Origin: Gigaspora margarita
Lineage: Eukaryota > Glomeromycota > Glomeromycetes > Diversisporales > Gigasporaceae
DNA: 64,000 nucleotides
Direction of reading: 5' to 3'
NCBI GenBank assembly: GCA_009809945.1
Contig: WTPW01000768.1
Location: forward strand, 111,194-175,193
The notes beneath the pieces were generated by a model. It was not told the DNA's origin. It did not search any database and saw nothing but the letters and a program-made list of their open reading frames with translations. Both the position numbers and the translations under genes were made by a program. Position 1 is the first letter of the stretch; each line of letters begins with the position of its first letter. Shown in pieces: positions 50,999-62,699 of this stretch.

Positions 50999-51923
50999 TG
51001 TTACAAGCAACTATTGCCTTCAATATAGTACTTGCAATACAACACAAGGCAACAGGGATCTTATAAGGGGCAGAGAAGATATGAAGTGGTTTGCAAGTGA
51101 AATATTACTTCACTAGAGCAGTTTGTTATATTTATTTAACAAAGAGCAAGAGAGTATTTATTTGGCAAAGATATATTTTATTTATTTATGATATAATATT
51201 CAAGATAAATAACTATTCCTAAACATTAGAGTAGAGGTGAGAGGAATCTGAGTCTAATATGCAGAAAGAAAAAGAACTAGGGTTTATATATTTTTTGCAG
51301 CAATAATAGAAATGGTACCAATAGTAAGAATAGTAGAAACGGTAAATAGTAGAAATGGTAAATGGTAGCAATAGTAAATAGTAGAAATGGTAAATAGTAG
51401 AAATAGTAATAGTACAGTACCGGACAGCAAAACGCATCCACTTTTTATTAATAAAAACTTTAAATCATTATAACTTTTTTAAAACAAATTAAATCAAAAA
51501 ACCCTTCGACAAATTAATAGATTTTTTGCTAAACTACATTTCTGTTGAAGGATTTTTTATTATTTTTTGTTTTAAAGGAGTTATTAAGAGTTAAAGTTTA
51601 TAATGATTTAAAAAATTGGCGTTTAATATAAAAAAAAGAAAATATATATGTTTAATTAACCAATTAGATTCAATTACGTCAAAATTAGCCAATCAGAATT
51701 GATCACATAAGCATCAAAATTGGTGCTTTATATGAATAGAGTGGATGTCTTATGCTGTCCAGTACTGTAGAAATAGTAACCATTTCATTTGTCCTTCTAT
51801 TTAACTATTTGTAATACTAATAATAATACAATAATATAATATAATAAATTTACTAAGAAAATAATAATAATAATATTAATAATTAAAATAATAAAAAGAT
51901 AATATTCAATTCATTCTATAACA
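50999..51923 (-). repeat. 5' LTR (right copy), containing a 353-bp MITE
   Basis: Same ends as the left LTR. Without the MITE and one TA it is 570 bp. The minisatellite of TAAATRGTAGAAATGG words (51325-51410) was the target of the MITE. Confidence 0.88.
51415..51767. mobile_element. TA-flanked MITE in the 5' LTR
   Basis: Ends CAGTACCGGACAGCAAAACG and the complement CAGTACTGGACAGCATAAGA are inverted, with TA at 51413-51414 and 51768-51769. The interior is a palindrome around CTTCGACAAATTAATAG and CTGTTGAAGGATTTTT. It is absent from the other LTR, so it inserted after the retrotransposon did. Confidence 0.92.
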
Positions 51924-51927
51924 AGAA

Positions 51928-52650
51928 AATAAATTTTTATAACTTTCAATTAAAAATTTAAAAATTTTAACAATAAAAAATTTTTTTATTTCAAGCTAAA
52001 CTTATATAGCTTACTAGTAACTTACTGAAAATAGTAATGATTTACAATATTTTTTAAAAAAGCTTATAATATAAATAATATTTTTACAATATAACTAATA
52101 ATAACCTTTTAATTATAATTAGGTTTAACTAGTTTTTATATAATTAACCTTTTAGTTTGCAAAATTTATTAGTAAATTATAATTATAATTAATTTTAAAG
52201 GTGTACTAAATTTAGTACAATAATTTACAAAAAAATACAAGGTCTAAAAAAATTTTTTTTGCAATAATTTTATTAATAATATTAAAATAAATAATACCAA
52301 ACTATTTTTGAATATTTATCAGATTTTTGTATATAAAAAAAATTAAACTTTTTTTTTAGATTTTTTATGAGTTTTGAAAAGTGTACTAAATTTAGTACAA
52401 AACAGTAAATAAAATCTATTAATAAAATTAGTAAAAAAATCAAACATTTTTTTGATAGTGACTATAGGTGATTTGACAGGTTTTTTTATCTATATTTAAG
52501 TCTATTGCACAATAGGATGCTTATATAGAGGTGTGACTATATGGTGTGTGACTACAGAGAGATCTGACTATATAAAGATGCAGGATAGCATAATGCAGCA
52601 TACTGCATAATTCTGCATTATGCAATGCAAAGACAAAAAAACTGCATTTG
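51928..52650. other. AT-rich residue of the hAT composite, right part
   Basis: It contains repeated GTGTACTAAATTTAGTACAA words (52200 and 52380). Near 52500-52565 are TATAGAGGTGTGACTATATG and relatives resembling Tigger ends, then the palindromic hAT terminus. No coding region. Confidence 0.45.
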
Positions 52651-52669
52651 CACATCTATAATAAAGGTA

Positions 52670-54426
52670 TTACTATATCTAAAATACTACAAAAATAAAA
52701 ATTATATAATTAGAGCTTATGAATTCTTTATTCAAATAATATTCAAATAATTAAAATCAGCATATTTCTATTCGTATATTTACTAAATAACTAAATTTAC
52801 TAACAATTCAAATAACTATAATTATTTGAATAATAACATTTATTTGTATAATAATATTTATTCAAATATATAATAATATTCAAATAAATAAATTTATTCA
52901 AATAAGTATAATTATTTGAATAAATATTTATTCAAGTAAATATATTATTTTGCTAGTATATATATTTTAAACTTTAATATCTTATAATTTATATAGATAA
53001 AAATAACTAGCACTTTTATAATAATATTAATTTTAATTCTACTAATTTTACTTCTAGCTATTAAATCAAATTAAAATGTTGTGTCTATAGCTTTTTTTAA
53101 GTTAGTCTAAAAGACTCTTCTATTATTTTATTATTAATTGGTTTTATGAAGTAACAAATCAATTATTATTCTGAGATTGATAAATTTATTGTAGATCATA
53201 TATAAATTGGTTATAGCCCTTTATAGATACTAGCATGATATTATTAGCTTGTTAAATACAAGTTTGTAGAGAAATTATAATTGTCTTAATTTAAAATAGC
53301 AATAAACTAGTTGTAATCGATAGTATATTGTAATTATATAGCTATCAAAGAGTATATTTATATAGGTAAATATTAAGCAAAAGAGTAAAAGTATTTAGCT
53401 AGGTTAAGAGCATTTTAAGAACTATATATCAGATAAATGTTTGTTGTTCTTCTGTTTGCTATCACTTGTCTTGTTAAAAGGCTAGCTCTATTAGCCCACT
53501 CTACTTACTTGTTGTAGTAGCTTGGAATAGTACAATAACTAATAAAAAGATCTAGAACACTAATAGTTAAATAAATTGGCTTTGAGGTTGCAAGAGCAGT
53601 ACAAGAAATAGATCAAAAAAAAGTTTACAATAATTCAAAAGCATGTTTTGTTAAATTGCTATTTAACTATAAAGTTTACCTTCTCATAAAAGTTGTTCTA
53701 ATAATGTTATAAGTTTTGTAAATTGATTTGTAGTTATACATGAAGTAATAGTATTGTTAACATATAGAAATTGCTATAAAACACAAAATTGACTATAACT
53801 TTAGACCACTGATCCAAATAGAATAAAACAACTACTATTCGACTCAGCTTGTCAAGATGGTTCTAATGAGCTATAGATTATTTCTGTATGATCACGAGGT
53901 ACTGAGATTAGAACCAATGAACAATCAAGTATAGGATCTACAATTTGATTGGCTAGGCAATCTGCTGCATGAAAAAGTGCATATATGGCATTTATAAAAC
54001 ATGCTATATTTATAGTATATATACTTTATATTTTATTTATTATACAAATGTTATTTATTTCATATATTACATTTCTATTATATATACTATAGATTTTATT
54101 AGTAGTAGATATATCACATATTGCATATGTAATAGATATAGCCCATTATATTTGTGAAAAACAAAAATGTATAAAAGCAGCTGATGTGGACCCCAAGTTC
54201 AACATTAAGTTTTTACTAATAAATATATTTATTTATTATTTAAATTAAACAATTACTAGTATTCTCATATACTTTTAATTGTAGCCTCTTTCATAATTGC
54301 AAATTGGCTTAAATCTTTTTGTTAAGTTTTATTAAAAAAATGTCTTTTAACTTAGATATATTATAGTAACAAGTGAAATTACACAAAGTGTTCACTGTCT
54401 ATCGTCACTCTAGTTACCTACTATCT
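52670..54426. other. AT-rich spacer
   Basis: A cluster of ATTCAAATAAT and TTATTTGAATA words lies at 52725-52935. The TATA-rich open frame 53969-54157 encodes only Y/I text and is not a gene. Nothing else is recognised. Confidence 0.4.
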
Positions 54427-54430
54427 TTAA

Positions 54431-54593
54431 GGGTAGAGTATACCCCATAATGATTACACACAAAATTAGCCAATAAGATCACATGATTTGTGGGTAATGA
54501 ACAAAATTTGCAGGTGATAACACGAAACTAGCCAATCAAATCATGTGATTTACATGTGATTTACAGGTAATCAATACAAGGTATACTCTACCC
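54431..54593. mobile_element. TTAA-flanked MITE, family of 23668-24026
   Basis: Ends GGGTAGAGTATACC and GGTATACTCTACCC lie between TTAA at 54427-54430 and 54594-54597. The interior repeats AATCAAATCATGTGATTTAC and ACGAAACTAGCCAATCAAAT, words shared with the 23.7-kb copy. Confidence 0.88.
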
Positions 54594-54718
54594 TTAAAGA
54601 AGTGGATATAGGAGAACAAATTAGTGGTAACTGTAAGATACTTTTTCTATTCCATATTGTATTTTTGAAACCTTTAAAATAGGATTTTTGACTTTGTGAA
54701 ATGTTTACTACTAAGAAA

Positions 54719-55055
54719 AGACAATTTATTTTGCTCTGTTTGAGCTAAAATTTTAACTGTATATTCTTTAGAAGAGTTTGTATTCTTTCTACTAAGCTTA
54801 TCTTAGAACGAAAATAGTACACTGAACCAGAAAACCTCATGATAGCATTTTCTCTCTCTAAAGATTTGAAAAGAAAAAATGATTACAGCTAAGTAAAGAT
54901 GATCAATTTAGATCTGTTTGGTCTAAAATTTTGAATATATACTTTTTAAGATATTTTGCATCTTTTTTACCAAGTTTATCATAAGATAAAACTCCCATTA
55001 AAATTCATAGATCAAAGTGACAGCATTTTTTCTATTTAAAGATCTGCAAAGAAAG
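54719..55055 (+). repeat. Tandem repeat of about 180 bp, two diverged copies
   Basis: Both copies run through CTGTTTGRKCTAAAATTTT, ATTTTTGCATCTTTTT-like and AGTTTATC, then GCATTTTYTCTATTTAAAGA. Copies begin near 54719 and 54899 and are strongly diverged from each other. Confidence 0.65.
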
Positions 55056-55249
55056 TTTCTCTATGATTACATTACACAGAATGAATCAATTATTGCAAGA
55101 TAACCTGTGGATAAAATTTTGCAATTTATGCACTATTAGGATCAGAAGAACATTAGGAACATTCTTCTATTAAGTGACAATGCATATTGACGTAATGAAA
55201 TTTTGTAATATTAATAGATATTAAAAATATCTAACTAGAAATCACCAAA

Positions 55250-57440
55250 AGTGATAAAAATCAATGGAAGTATGAAGAAACATATTTTATAAATAAACCA
55301 CAAACCAAAAACAAATCCAAATATACAACAAAAGAAAAAAGACACTTGATGAAAATCTAAAAGTAAAAGACCTAAAAAATGAATGTGCAAGATTATATAC
55401 AATACTTACTAATGAACAAGCTTTGAAAGTTTAAGAAATTGTTGATAAAACTTATGGAAATCAAACTTTTGATGAAAACCATATTTTTAAAATATTAAAA
55501 TTTTAAGAAAATATTGATTGAAGTCAGACATCTTTTTAAACAGTTTTGAGTATGATTAATGATTAACTAAAAAGAAAAAAAGAACATACAGGGTTTTTTA
55601 ATAAAAATTTAAATAAGAAAGATAAAAAGAAAAAAAAGCTATAACATAGAATTTACTTTATTGCGTAAAGGATATAATATAAGAGGGAAGGTTTAGTAAA
55701 CTTATAAAAAACTTATTTTTCAACCAGATGGAAAAGAAAACCAAAGCCAAAACAGATTTTAAACCAAATTATAAAAAGGAAAATATTGTATAATTACCTT
55801 TTTATATTCAGTTAACTACAGCCCCAGAAAAGAAAATCTCTTCTTTAATAACATCAAACTACAAAAGCTTGCATATTAGAATCACACTATGAAGCTATAG
55901 ATAAAATTTTTGATGCTTACTATATTACAAAAGATCCAAAAGAAAAGATAAAATTGATCTTGAAGCTATAATTGACAAATATTTGAACATTTTAGACACT
56001 TGGGTAACAGAATCAAAATTTGTTAAAGCTGATGCTAATAAGATAATCTTGAAATATCTAAACAGCATTTAGAAAATATAGATGATGGCTTGGATAAACA
56101 AATCAAACCCAGAGAATTCTATAATCAAAATTGAAAAACTTTTGATAAAGCTATTGAAAATTGGAATAGAAAAGTTAATGAGTTTAAGAGAACAATTAAA
56201 AATAATCAAGAGAAAATAAAGAACCCATACCAAAATAAATCTAAAAAACCTCAATCTGCTAATATAGATTATGTCCTTGATAGTTATTACCAAAATGAAA
56301 TTAACTTTAAAGAAAAAGAGTATAAAGCACTTACATATCAACAAAAGTTTGATGAAGTAGATAAACTAAGTGATGTTGAAATATTTAGATAGTATTTTAT
56401 GCAATATTCTGCTAGTAACCTTTCTGGAAAATTATTAGAATATTTTCAAAAAATATCTAATATCTATATACTATATATACTATTCAATCTGCCCTAATAT
56501 TGGATAAAAACCCAAATATTTGATCCTGAAGAATTCTATGAACAAATGCTAAAAACCCAAATTAGAAAATTTACAGCATCCTGTACCATTTACTATTCCC
56601 GGTTCCTAGTACATTTAACATTCTATATATACTTGCAAAACAGTTGTTTAACTATGCATATATATTTATCTTTAATTTAATACATTTTACCCTATACCAA
56701 TCCTACTTCTAATTAATAAACCCTTTCCTAACAAACAAGATCCCACATATACTAGAGTTTTGAATCTACTACATCTCGAATTCACTAGAATTTGGAATTT
56801 AGCAAGATAGTGAATCTACCAAAAATCCCAAACCTTGAATAATAATATTTAAGACTTACTGAAATCCTGATTCCATTACCCTCAGTTTCAACATCTCAAC
56901 CACCAACTAAAATTTTGACTTCTTTAAAGATCCAGACTTCTAACTGATTTGTCAGCCCTAATTTATTCTATTAAAGAACAAAGCAAGAATTAATTAGAAT
57001 GATTATAAAAAAAAAAAAGTCAAGCAAAAAGATGATTCAATGAATTCAACACACTAGTACCTTTGATTAAGACCAAGAAAGAGTTAATCAGAGTCCTGAA
57101 CAGAAAAGCAAGACCCAGGATTAGTAAAAAACTATACCTAAAAATGGAACAAAAAAAATGTGAAAAGATATAATAAAAAGATCATAGATCTAAACCAACC
57201 AATATTGTCAATAATCCTTCAATCTCATATTATTTTAACACATTATCAATGAGATTAACAGAACCATTTTCAACAATTATAAATGAAGAACATGTAGCCA
57301 AAATTGCTTCATGGATCAATAAAAAAAAAATAAAGACAAATGATTATGGTTTAGTACTTAGTTATGCAAAATACAAAAAGTATAAAGCATACCAATCTAG
57401 ATTTATCAAAACCACTTGATAAAAAAAAAAGAAGAAAAGA
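55250..57440 (+). pseudogene. Decayed coding region of unknown family
   Basis: The plus strand holds several stretches of plausible protein text in changing frames. Examples are AIDKIFDAYYITKDPKEKI and LDTWVTESKFVKADANKI (about 55900-56040), GLDKQIKPREFYNQN, KAIENWNRKVNEFKRTIK, YVLDSYYQNEINFKEKEYK and QQKFDEVDKLSDVEIF (56080-56390), and FSTIINEEHVAKIASWI followed by NDYGLVLSYAKYKKYKAYQ (57270-57410). They are lysine-rich and interrupted by stops. No catalytic motif is recognisable. It could belong to the mobile element that also left the polymerase remnant at 62.7 kb, but nothing in the sequence proves it. Confidence 0.4.
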
Positions 57441-58621
57441 ATTAGCTAATAAAGATTAAACTACTAGTTCAAGTACCAAGAACATACCACAAAAAGAAGT
57501 TCAGTAAAAGTGTCAAGTTCAAGATGCCATCAAACAAGACAAGATTTGACGAAGCTAGACAAAGCTCACATCCAAAAAAAAAAAGAATAAATCCAACATT
57601 ACAAAAAAAAAACAAACAAACAAACAAAAAGAAAAGTATACTTAACTTATGATATACTTGTATGAAGAAATTATACACTAAATGAAACCAGACTAGAACT
57701 AACAAAATAAGATAGGAGCTACTAGAAAAAGACCAAGCCCTAACAAAAAAAAAACTTACCAATATCTTTAAATTTAAATAGAACCTCAAAAATACTTCAT
57801 AATTTTATATTCAATCTTGATCGTATTCATATTTGGACCAAGAATACCTAATTGCTATATTGAATTAGCAAGTCAAAAAACATCTAATAGTTAGTAAAAG
57901 AGTTAAATATTTTTAGAAAGAACAAATAACACAAGACTCAGTAAAGCAAAATCTAGCTATATCATAATATATAAACAAGACCAAGACCCACAAAATTACT
58001 ACAAACCCAAAACTAAAGAAGCAACAAACCAACAAAATTGGACAACAACACAAGACCTTACCAAGAAAACTCTACAAATGGCAAGATTTATACCTATAGG
58101 AATGCAGAAGCTAATAAAACCTAAAAAACGAACTGTATAGATGAAAAATATGAAAAAGTAATAATAGAGACCTAATAAAACAACAAATACTTAAACAAAC
58201 CTTATCTCTATAAAGTAGATCTGTACTAATAATAAAATTCGAAGTTCTAAGAATATTTGTATGGCAATGCGAAAGAAAATATTAACTCTAAAAAACATTG
58301 ACTCTGAAATGAATATATAGCAAAAACCTTAACACCAACTATGACGATGAAGTCCACAAACTCCAAAAATGATGACAGTTTTAAGTTCTAGTACTCTATA
58401 TATATAAAGAAAAAAAAAGATTAACTAAAAATTTTTAATATTACATATGATCTTCTAGTGTAATATAATAACTATTACTATTTGCTAGAATTATGACTAA
58501 TATGAACACGTACTATAAAATTGTAACTGAAACTAAGGGTCAGAACTGTGAAAAATTTATACCAACAATTAATGCAAGAAGCATTCAATGAACAATTGAA
58601 TAATTACTTTCTAATTAGACC
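57441..58621. other. A-rich spacer
   Basis: The plus strand is unusually rich in A with ACC and AAG words, as if a strand-biased coding remnant had decayed beyond recognition. The minus-strand open frame 57469-57789 is F/L/V text read from the A-rich strand and is not called. Confidence 0.4.
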
Positions 58622-58623
58622 TA

Positions 58624-58826
58624 CTGTACAGTGTGAACTATAGTACCCCCATATCAAAGTACCCTCCTCAAAAAAATTATATAGTGGAATATAAAATACC
58701 TGGGGGTATATCATATGTAAAAACATTTTTCATATGAAAAATCGCTTAGTATAGTACCCGGGTACTAACTTGGAATTTGCCCGTGGAATGTAACGTACCT
58801 GGGGTACTATAGTCCGCGCTATACGG
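58624..58826. mobile_element. TA-flanked MITE related to 1443-1749
   Basis: The left end CTGTACAGTGTGAACTATAG and the right end (complement CCGTATAGCGCGGACTATAG) are inverted. TA is at 58622-58623 and 58827-58828. It shares GTACCCGGGTACT and ACTATAGTACCCC-type words with the copy near 1.5 kb. Confidence 0.85.
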
Positions 58827-58846
58827 TAGTAACCTTGGGTTGACTA

Positions 58847-61800
58847 TATTAGCAAAATAAATCTTCAAAATCTTTCAAAAGAAATTGTATACTAAAATCT
58901 TTCAAAAGAATTATAATCAATGTGAAATCTTTTGAAAGATACACAATCTTTTGAAAGATTTCAGTATGCATTTTTTTCAAAATATTTTGAAAGAAATTTC
59001 AAAATATTTTGAATTATATTGCAAAATATTGTGAAATAGGACAAATAAAACAATGCAACCTATATCTAATTATCCTCTTCTAGAGTTACAGAAGGCAATA
59101 TTTTGCATATTATTGCAATATTCACAATATTTCGCAAAATTTTAAAATTTTTTTAAAAAATAAATAAATAATATACATATTCACATAATCACACTTTTGC
59201 AAATTTTTGAACGTTTTCACAGTTTTCACATTGTTTCACAATTTAATATAAAATTTTATATTTTTTTATTTATAATTATACATTATATTTTAAATTTATT
59301 TTAAATTAACTATATATTTTTATTCAATATTACATATTTTATTATATATTATTATACAAAAAAAAATGAAAAAATGACAAAAAAAATGAAAAAAACAATA
59401 TTAAAAATGAATAAAAACAGTATTTAAAATACTTTCACATTTCATCACATATAATCCCATAAAAAATTAGTCCTATATGCTTATTTTTGCTTACTCCCAA
59501 TTAGCTATTATTTCACTTCTTTGTTTTAAGTATCATTTCACTTTGGCTATTTCTTTTGTTTTTGATATCATTTTTGTTTTACTCTTTTTTTAAATACTTT
59601 CTAAAAATAGTAAAGAAGTGAAAAAATAAAAAAAACTACTTCTCAGAAGTGTTGGTATTCTTGCAAATTGCTAGAAAAATCTAGTTTATTCTTGCAAAAT
59701 GCCAAAGAAGTTAGAGTTGGTGTTCTTAAAGTTGGTGGTCTTGTAAAGTACTAGAAAAGTTAGTTTGTTTTCTTGCAAAGTGCCAAAGAAGACAAGAATA
59801 TAAATAAAAATTAAAAAATAAGTAAAAAAAAACAAATGAAAAAACAAAAAACTGAATAAAAAAAATAAAAGAAGTTCCAAATCTCCATTTCTTTAAAAAT
59901 TCAGAAATTGCTAAAAGCCAAGTTAATGTTTGCAAAATGGTAAATAGTCTGGGTTGGTTTTCTTCAAAGTACCCAGGAAGTAAGAGTTGTGTTCTCACAA
60001 AGTGCCATAATAAAATAAATTAATAAAAAAAAATTTAAAAAAAAAACAAAAACAAAAAAAACAAATATCAAAAAAAAGCGAAACTTGCAAAAACTTGCAA
60101 AAACTTGTGAAAACTTGCAAAAACTTGTACCCAACTAAATCATTTCCCTAAAGATTGTTCTTGAAAATTTAGAAATTGTTGTTGATGTTCTTGCAAAGTG
60201 TCAGAAGCCTGAGTTGGCTTGCAAAGTTAACTTAGTGTTCTTGCAAAGTGCCGAAAGTTGTTGGTTTTCTTGCAAAGAGTAGTGTTCTTGTAAAGTATGA
60301 GAAAATAAATATATATATAAAAAAAACAAACTAAAAAACAAAAACAAAAAAAAACAAAATGAAAATAAAAAAAAGCAAAACAAAAATAAAAAAAACAAAA
60401 CAAAACAAAAAAAACAATATAGAAGATCTAATTTATAAACAAAAGATCTAATCTGATCTTGTAATACAAAATTTGTAGATTAACTTTGATACAAAATTTT
60501 GAAGTATTTCAAAAATATAGTCAAGTGTGCTCTTGGTATATTCCAGATTATAGATCTACTAATCCAGCTAGGTTTCCCAGGTCAAAAATATTTTAAAAAT
60601 ATTTCAAATTATTTCAGACTAAAATATTAAAAAATATTAATATCACTTTTAAAATATTTCAAAATTACTTTTGAAATATTTCAAAAACTAAAATATCATC
60701 AACTCTTCCCAATGATCACTTGCACCAAAATTCCGAACAAACACAAAACAAAAAATTTCTCTTAGTAATAGACGAAGCAACTTCATATATCAGTTCGTAT
60801 AAAGGTCAACGCTATTTAGTGGGACTCCTTTATANATTNGGCAAGCAAGCCAGAAGCNTCNGTTGTGCAAGATAACTGNCAGTGGGTGCCCTTGGTACAA
60901 GAAATTCTGGTAGAAGATNGCCTTCTGTCGANGAAAATACCTTGGTTGGCTAGGCGGTGAACTAAAAGGAAATGAGTTTTGTAATACCCTCTTTAAGGTT
61001 TTTTTGAATGCAAGTCCAAGAGAAATTTCACGAAACCTCTCTACCATATTCTCGCTGAGTTTTTTTTTGACTAGAATTTTGGGAAAAAAGTGAGAAATCT
61101 AGCAAACCCCCTGTGAAAGATCAGCATTGTTGTTCCTATCCTAATTGGGAAGAAGGCATGCAAGATGGTAAACAGGAATAACGCGTAATGTGATAGTAAC
61201 GCAAAGTTGTAGGCCGATCAGGGTTAATTGAATTCTAGAAGTTTCGATAAAATTTTAGGTTTTCTACGGTTGCTCTGGGTCTTTTTTTTGATTTTTACCC
61301 ATTTTATATATAGTACATAAATAGATTTAGAGTAGAGACTTGTCTGTTTAGTGTAGTATATAATTTTTATTATCTAGTACAGGTTTAATAGTACACTTTT
61401 CAGTTCTGTCATTGTTTCTTTTGTTTTTTCTATCTTTGTCTCTGTTTATTTCTTTCATTTTTTGGTTATTCGCTTAGGTTAGAATAGTTTTTCCCCCATT
61501 TTTTTTTCTCCTTTTTTCTTTTCTTTTATTTTTCTTTTTTCTTTTAGGATATGATTATCCTATCTGGTGGCTTAGGTAGGAAGAATCTAAAAGTTAGTCT
61601 TTGACAGGGCTGACAAAGTTCCCTAATTTTCCGTTAAAAATTAGTGCGACAGGTCGCATCTGGGCACGTTTCTCGCAGCCGGATGATATTGGACTTGCAA
61701 TTGGAGGGTTTTATAATACGTAAATTTTTATGTATGTAAACTTATTAATGTAGTACCAGTAAGACTGTCAAAGTAATAAAAAAAAAAACTAAAATATTTT

Positions 61801-61912
61801 GAAATATATTGCAAAATATTTCAAAATATTTTGCATTTAGCAAAATCTTTTGAAAGATATTGCATAATTGCAAGATCTTTAAAAAGATTTTGCTACTATA
61901 AATTTGCTGATG
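58847..61912. mobile_element. TA-type element copy 3, interrupted by a LINE-like insertion
   Basis: It begins 20 bp after the MITE at 58624-58826. Ends TATTAGCAAAAT and AATTTGCTGATG with TA at both sides. Sub-terminal AATCTTTTGAAAGATTTCAG, dyad arrays and a centre with TTCTTGCAAAGTGCCA repeats match copies 1 and 2. Without the insert at 60697-61783 it is about 1.97 kb. CpG is nearly absent outside the insert. Confidence 0.8.
60697..61783 (+). mobile_element. LINE-like retrocopy with 14-bp target duplication and A-tail
   Basis: The insert is flanked by AAAAACTAAAATAT (60683-60696 and 61784-61797) and ends GTCAAAGTAATAAAAAAA, a short A-tail on the plus strand. These are features of target-primed reverse transcription. 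It keeps CpG sites and about eight unresolved bases (60836-60932). Plus-strand text KFLLVIDEATSYISSYKG and VPLVQEILVED (60755-60930) may be a coding remnant, but I do not recognise it. A long T- and CT-rich stretch (61265-61560) looks like a 3' untranslated region. A 5'-truncated LINE is the favoured reading; a processed host transcript is the alternative. Confidence 0.78.
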
Positions 61913-61914
61913 TA

Positions 61915-62699
61915 GGATAGATTTGAGCAAGTAAAGCTTTTATTATTTTAATTAGTTTGTTATTTCTAAGCAAAAAAATAACTGAAAGTTAGATATTTTA
62001 GCTATCGAAGACAACAACAAAATTTGAAAAAATACTTGGATAGCAATAAGACTTGGAATTAGCCTGACAATAGCATATAAATTATTGTTAAGCATGCTAT
62101 AAAATTGAAAAAGCAATTAGTTGATTTTGAAGAATCTGTAAGACACATATATAGCCTAGTACAAGTGGGTCTAATAAGTGCTGTGCATAATATAAAATAT
62201 AAAGAATTTTTGAAAAAATTTAAAGTATTTCAATAGAGTATATATCCTCATATTACTATACTTATTCTTATAACAATACTTTAAAATTTGAGCATTTGGT
62301 AACAATCAATTGGATCAAATAACTTTCAAGATATTGTTTAAAGAATTTAACTATTTGGAACCATAAAGCTTTTAAATCTAACATTAAAGAAAATTTGATT
62401 AGGTTGTTAGGGGCATGCCATTTATCACGTGATTTATACCATGGATACATGGGTCAGGATGGTGATCACATCTATATATAATATATATAATATATATTAC
62501 ATTATATACGGTATATAATATATATATAATATATATATTATTTAATATTAAGTAACTTCTTTTCTACCAGTCCGTTTTAGATGATTTTACTACCAAAATG
62601 TTTGTCTCAATGGCCATATTCAGCTAGCACCCATAACTTTCAAACCCTCTAAGCCAACAATCCTAAGAGGGTAAGGCCTTTAACCCATCTAAACTGACA
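61915..62699. other. Spacer with TA microsatellite
   Basis: At 62472-62546 lies an (AT)n-type run with TATAATATAT words. At 62630-62690 the words CTCTAAGCCAACAATCCTAA and CATCTAAACTGACAATATGG are a diverged direct repeat. No gene recognised in 61.9-62.4 kb. Confidence 0.45.

Larger units (their letters stand above)
41445..51923 (-). mobile_element. Ty3-type LTR retrotransposon, minus strand, decayed and layered with insertions
   Basis: The left repeat (41445-43184) and right repeat (50999-51923) share both ends: TGTTACAAGCAACTATTGCC at the right copy's start and TCATTCTATAACA at both ends. AGAA flanks both outer ends (41441-41444, 51924-51927). The coding order on the minus strand is an unknown 5' frame, Gag with CCHC knuckle, protease, reverse transcriptase, RNase H and the integrase zinc-binding part. 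The integrase catalytic core is missing. A 964-bp DNA element lies in the 5' part. Many stops and shifts make it inactive. Confidence 0.88.
38257..52660. mobile_element. 14.4-kb hAT composite containing an LTR retrotransposon and MITEs
   Basis: The left end TAGAGATGTGC and the right end GCACATCTATA are inverted with one mismatch. They are followed inward by matching TGCATTGCATAAT and GCAGTATGC palindromic blocks. Flanks ATAAAGAT (38249-38256) and ATAAAGGT (52661-52668) agree at 7 of 8 positions, as for a hAT duplication. Removing the elements at 38459-39320, 40339-40921 and 41445-51923 leaves roughly 2.5 kb of A/T-rich hAT DNA without a readable transposase. The distance between ends makes this an inference, although each end fits. 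Confidence 0.55.

Noticed and set aside
57469-57789. Minus-strand hydrophobic frame as a membrane protein
   Set aside because: It is the complement of an A-rich strand, with runs such as CAAACAAACAAACAAA. No supporting start context or homologous text.
60790-61047. Minus-strand 85-codon frame
   Set aside because: It contains several ambiguous bases and lies in the LINE-like insert, whose A-tail shows the plus strand is the sense strand.
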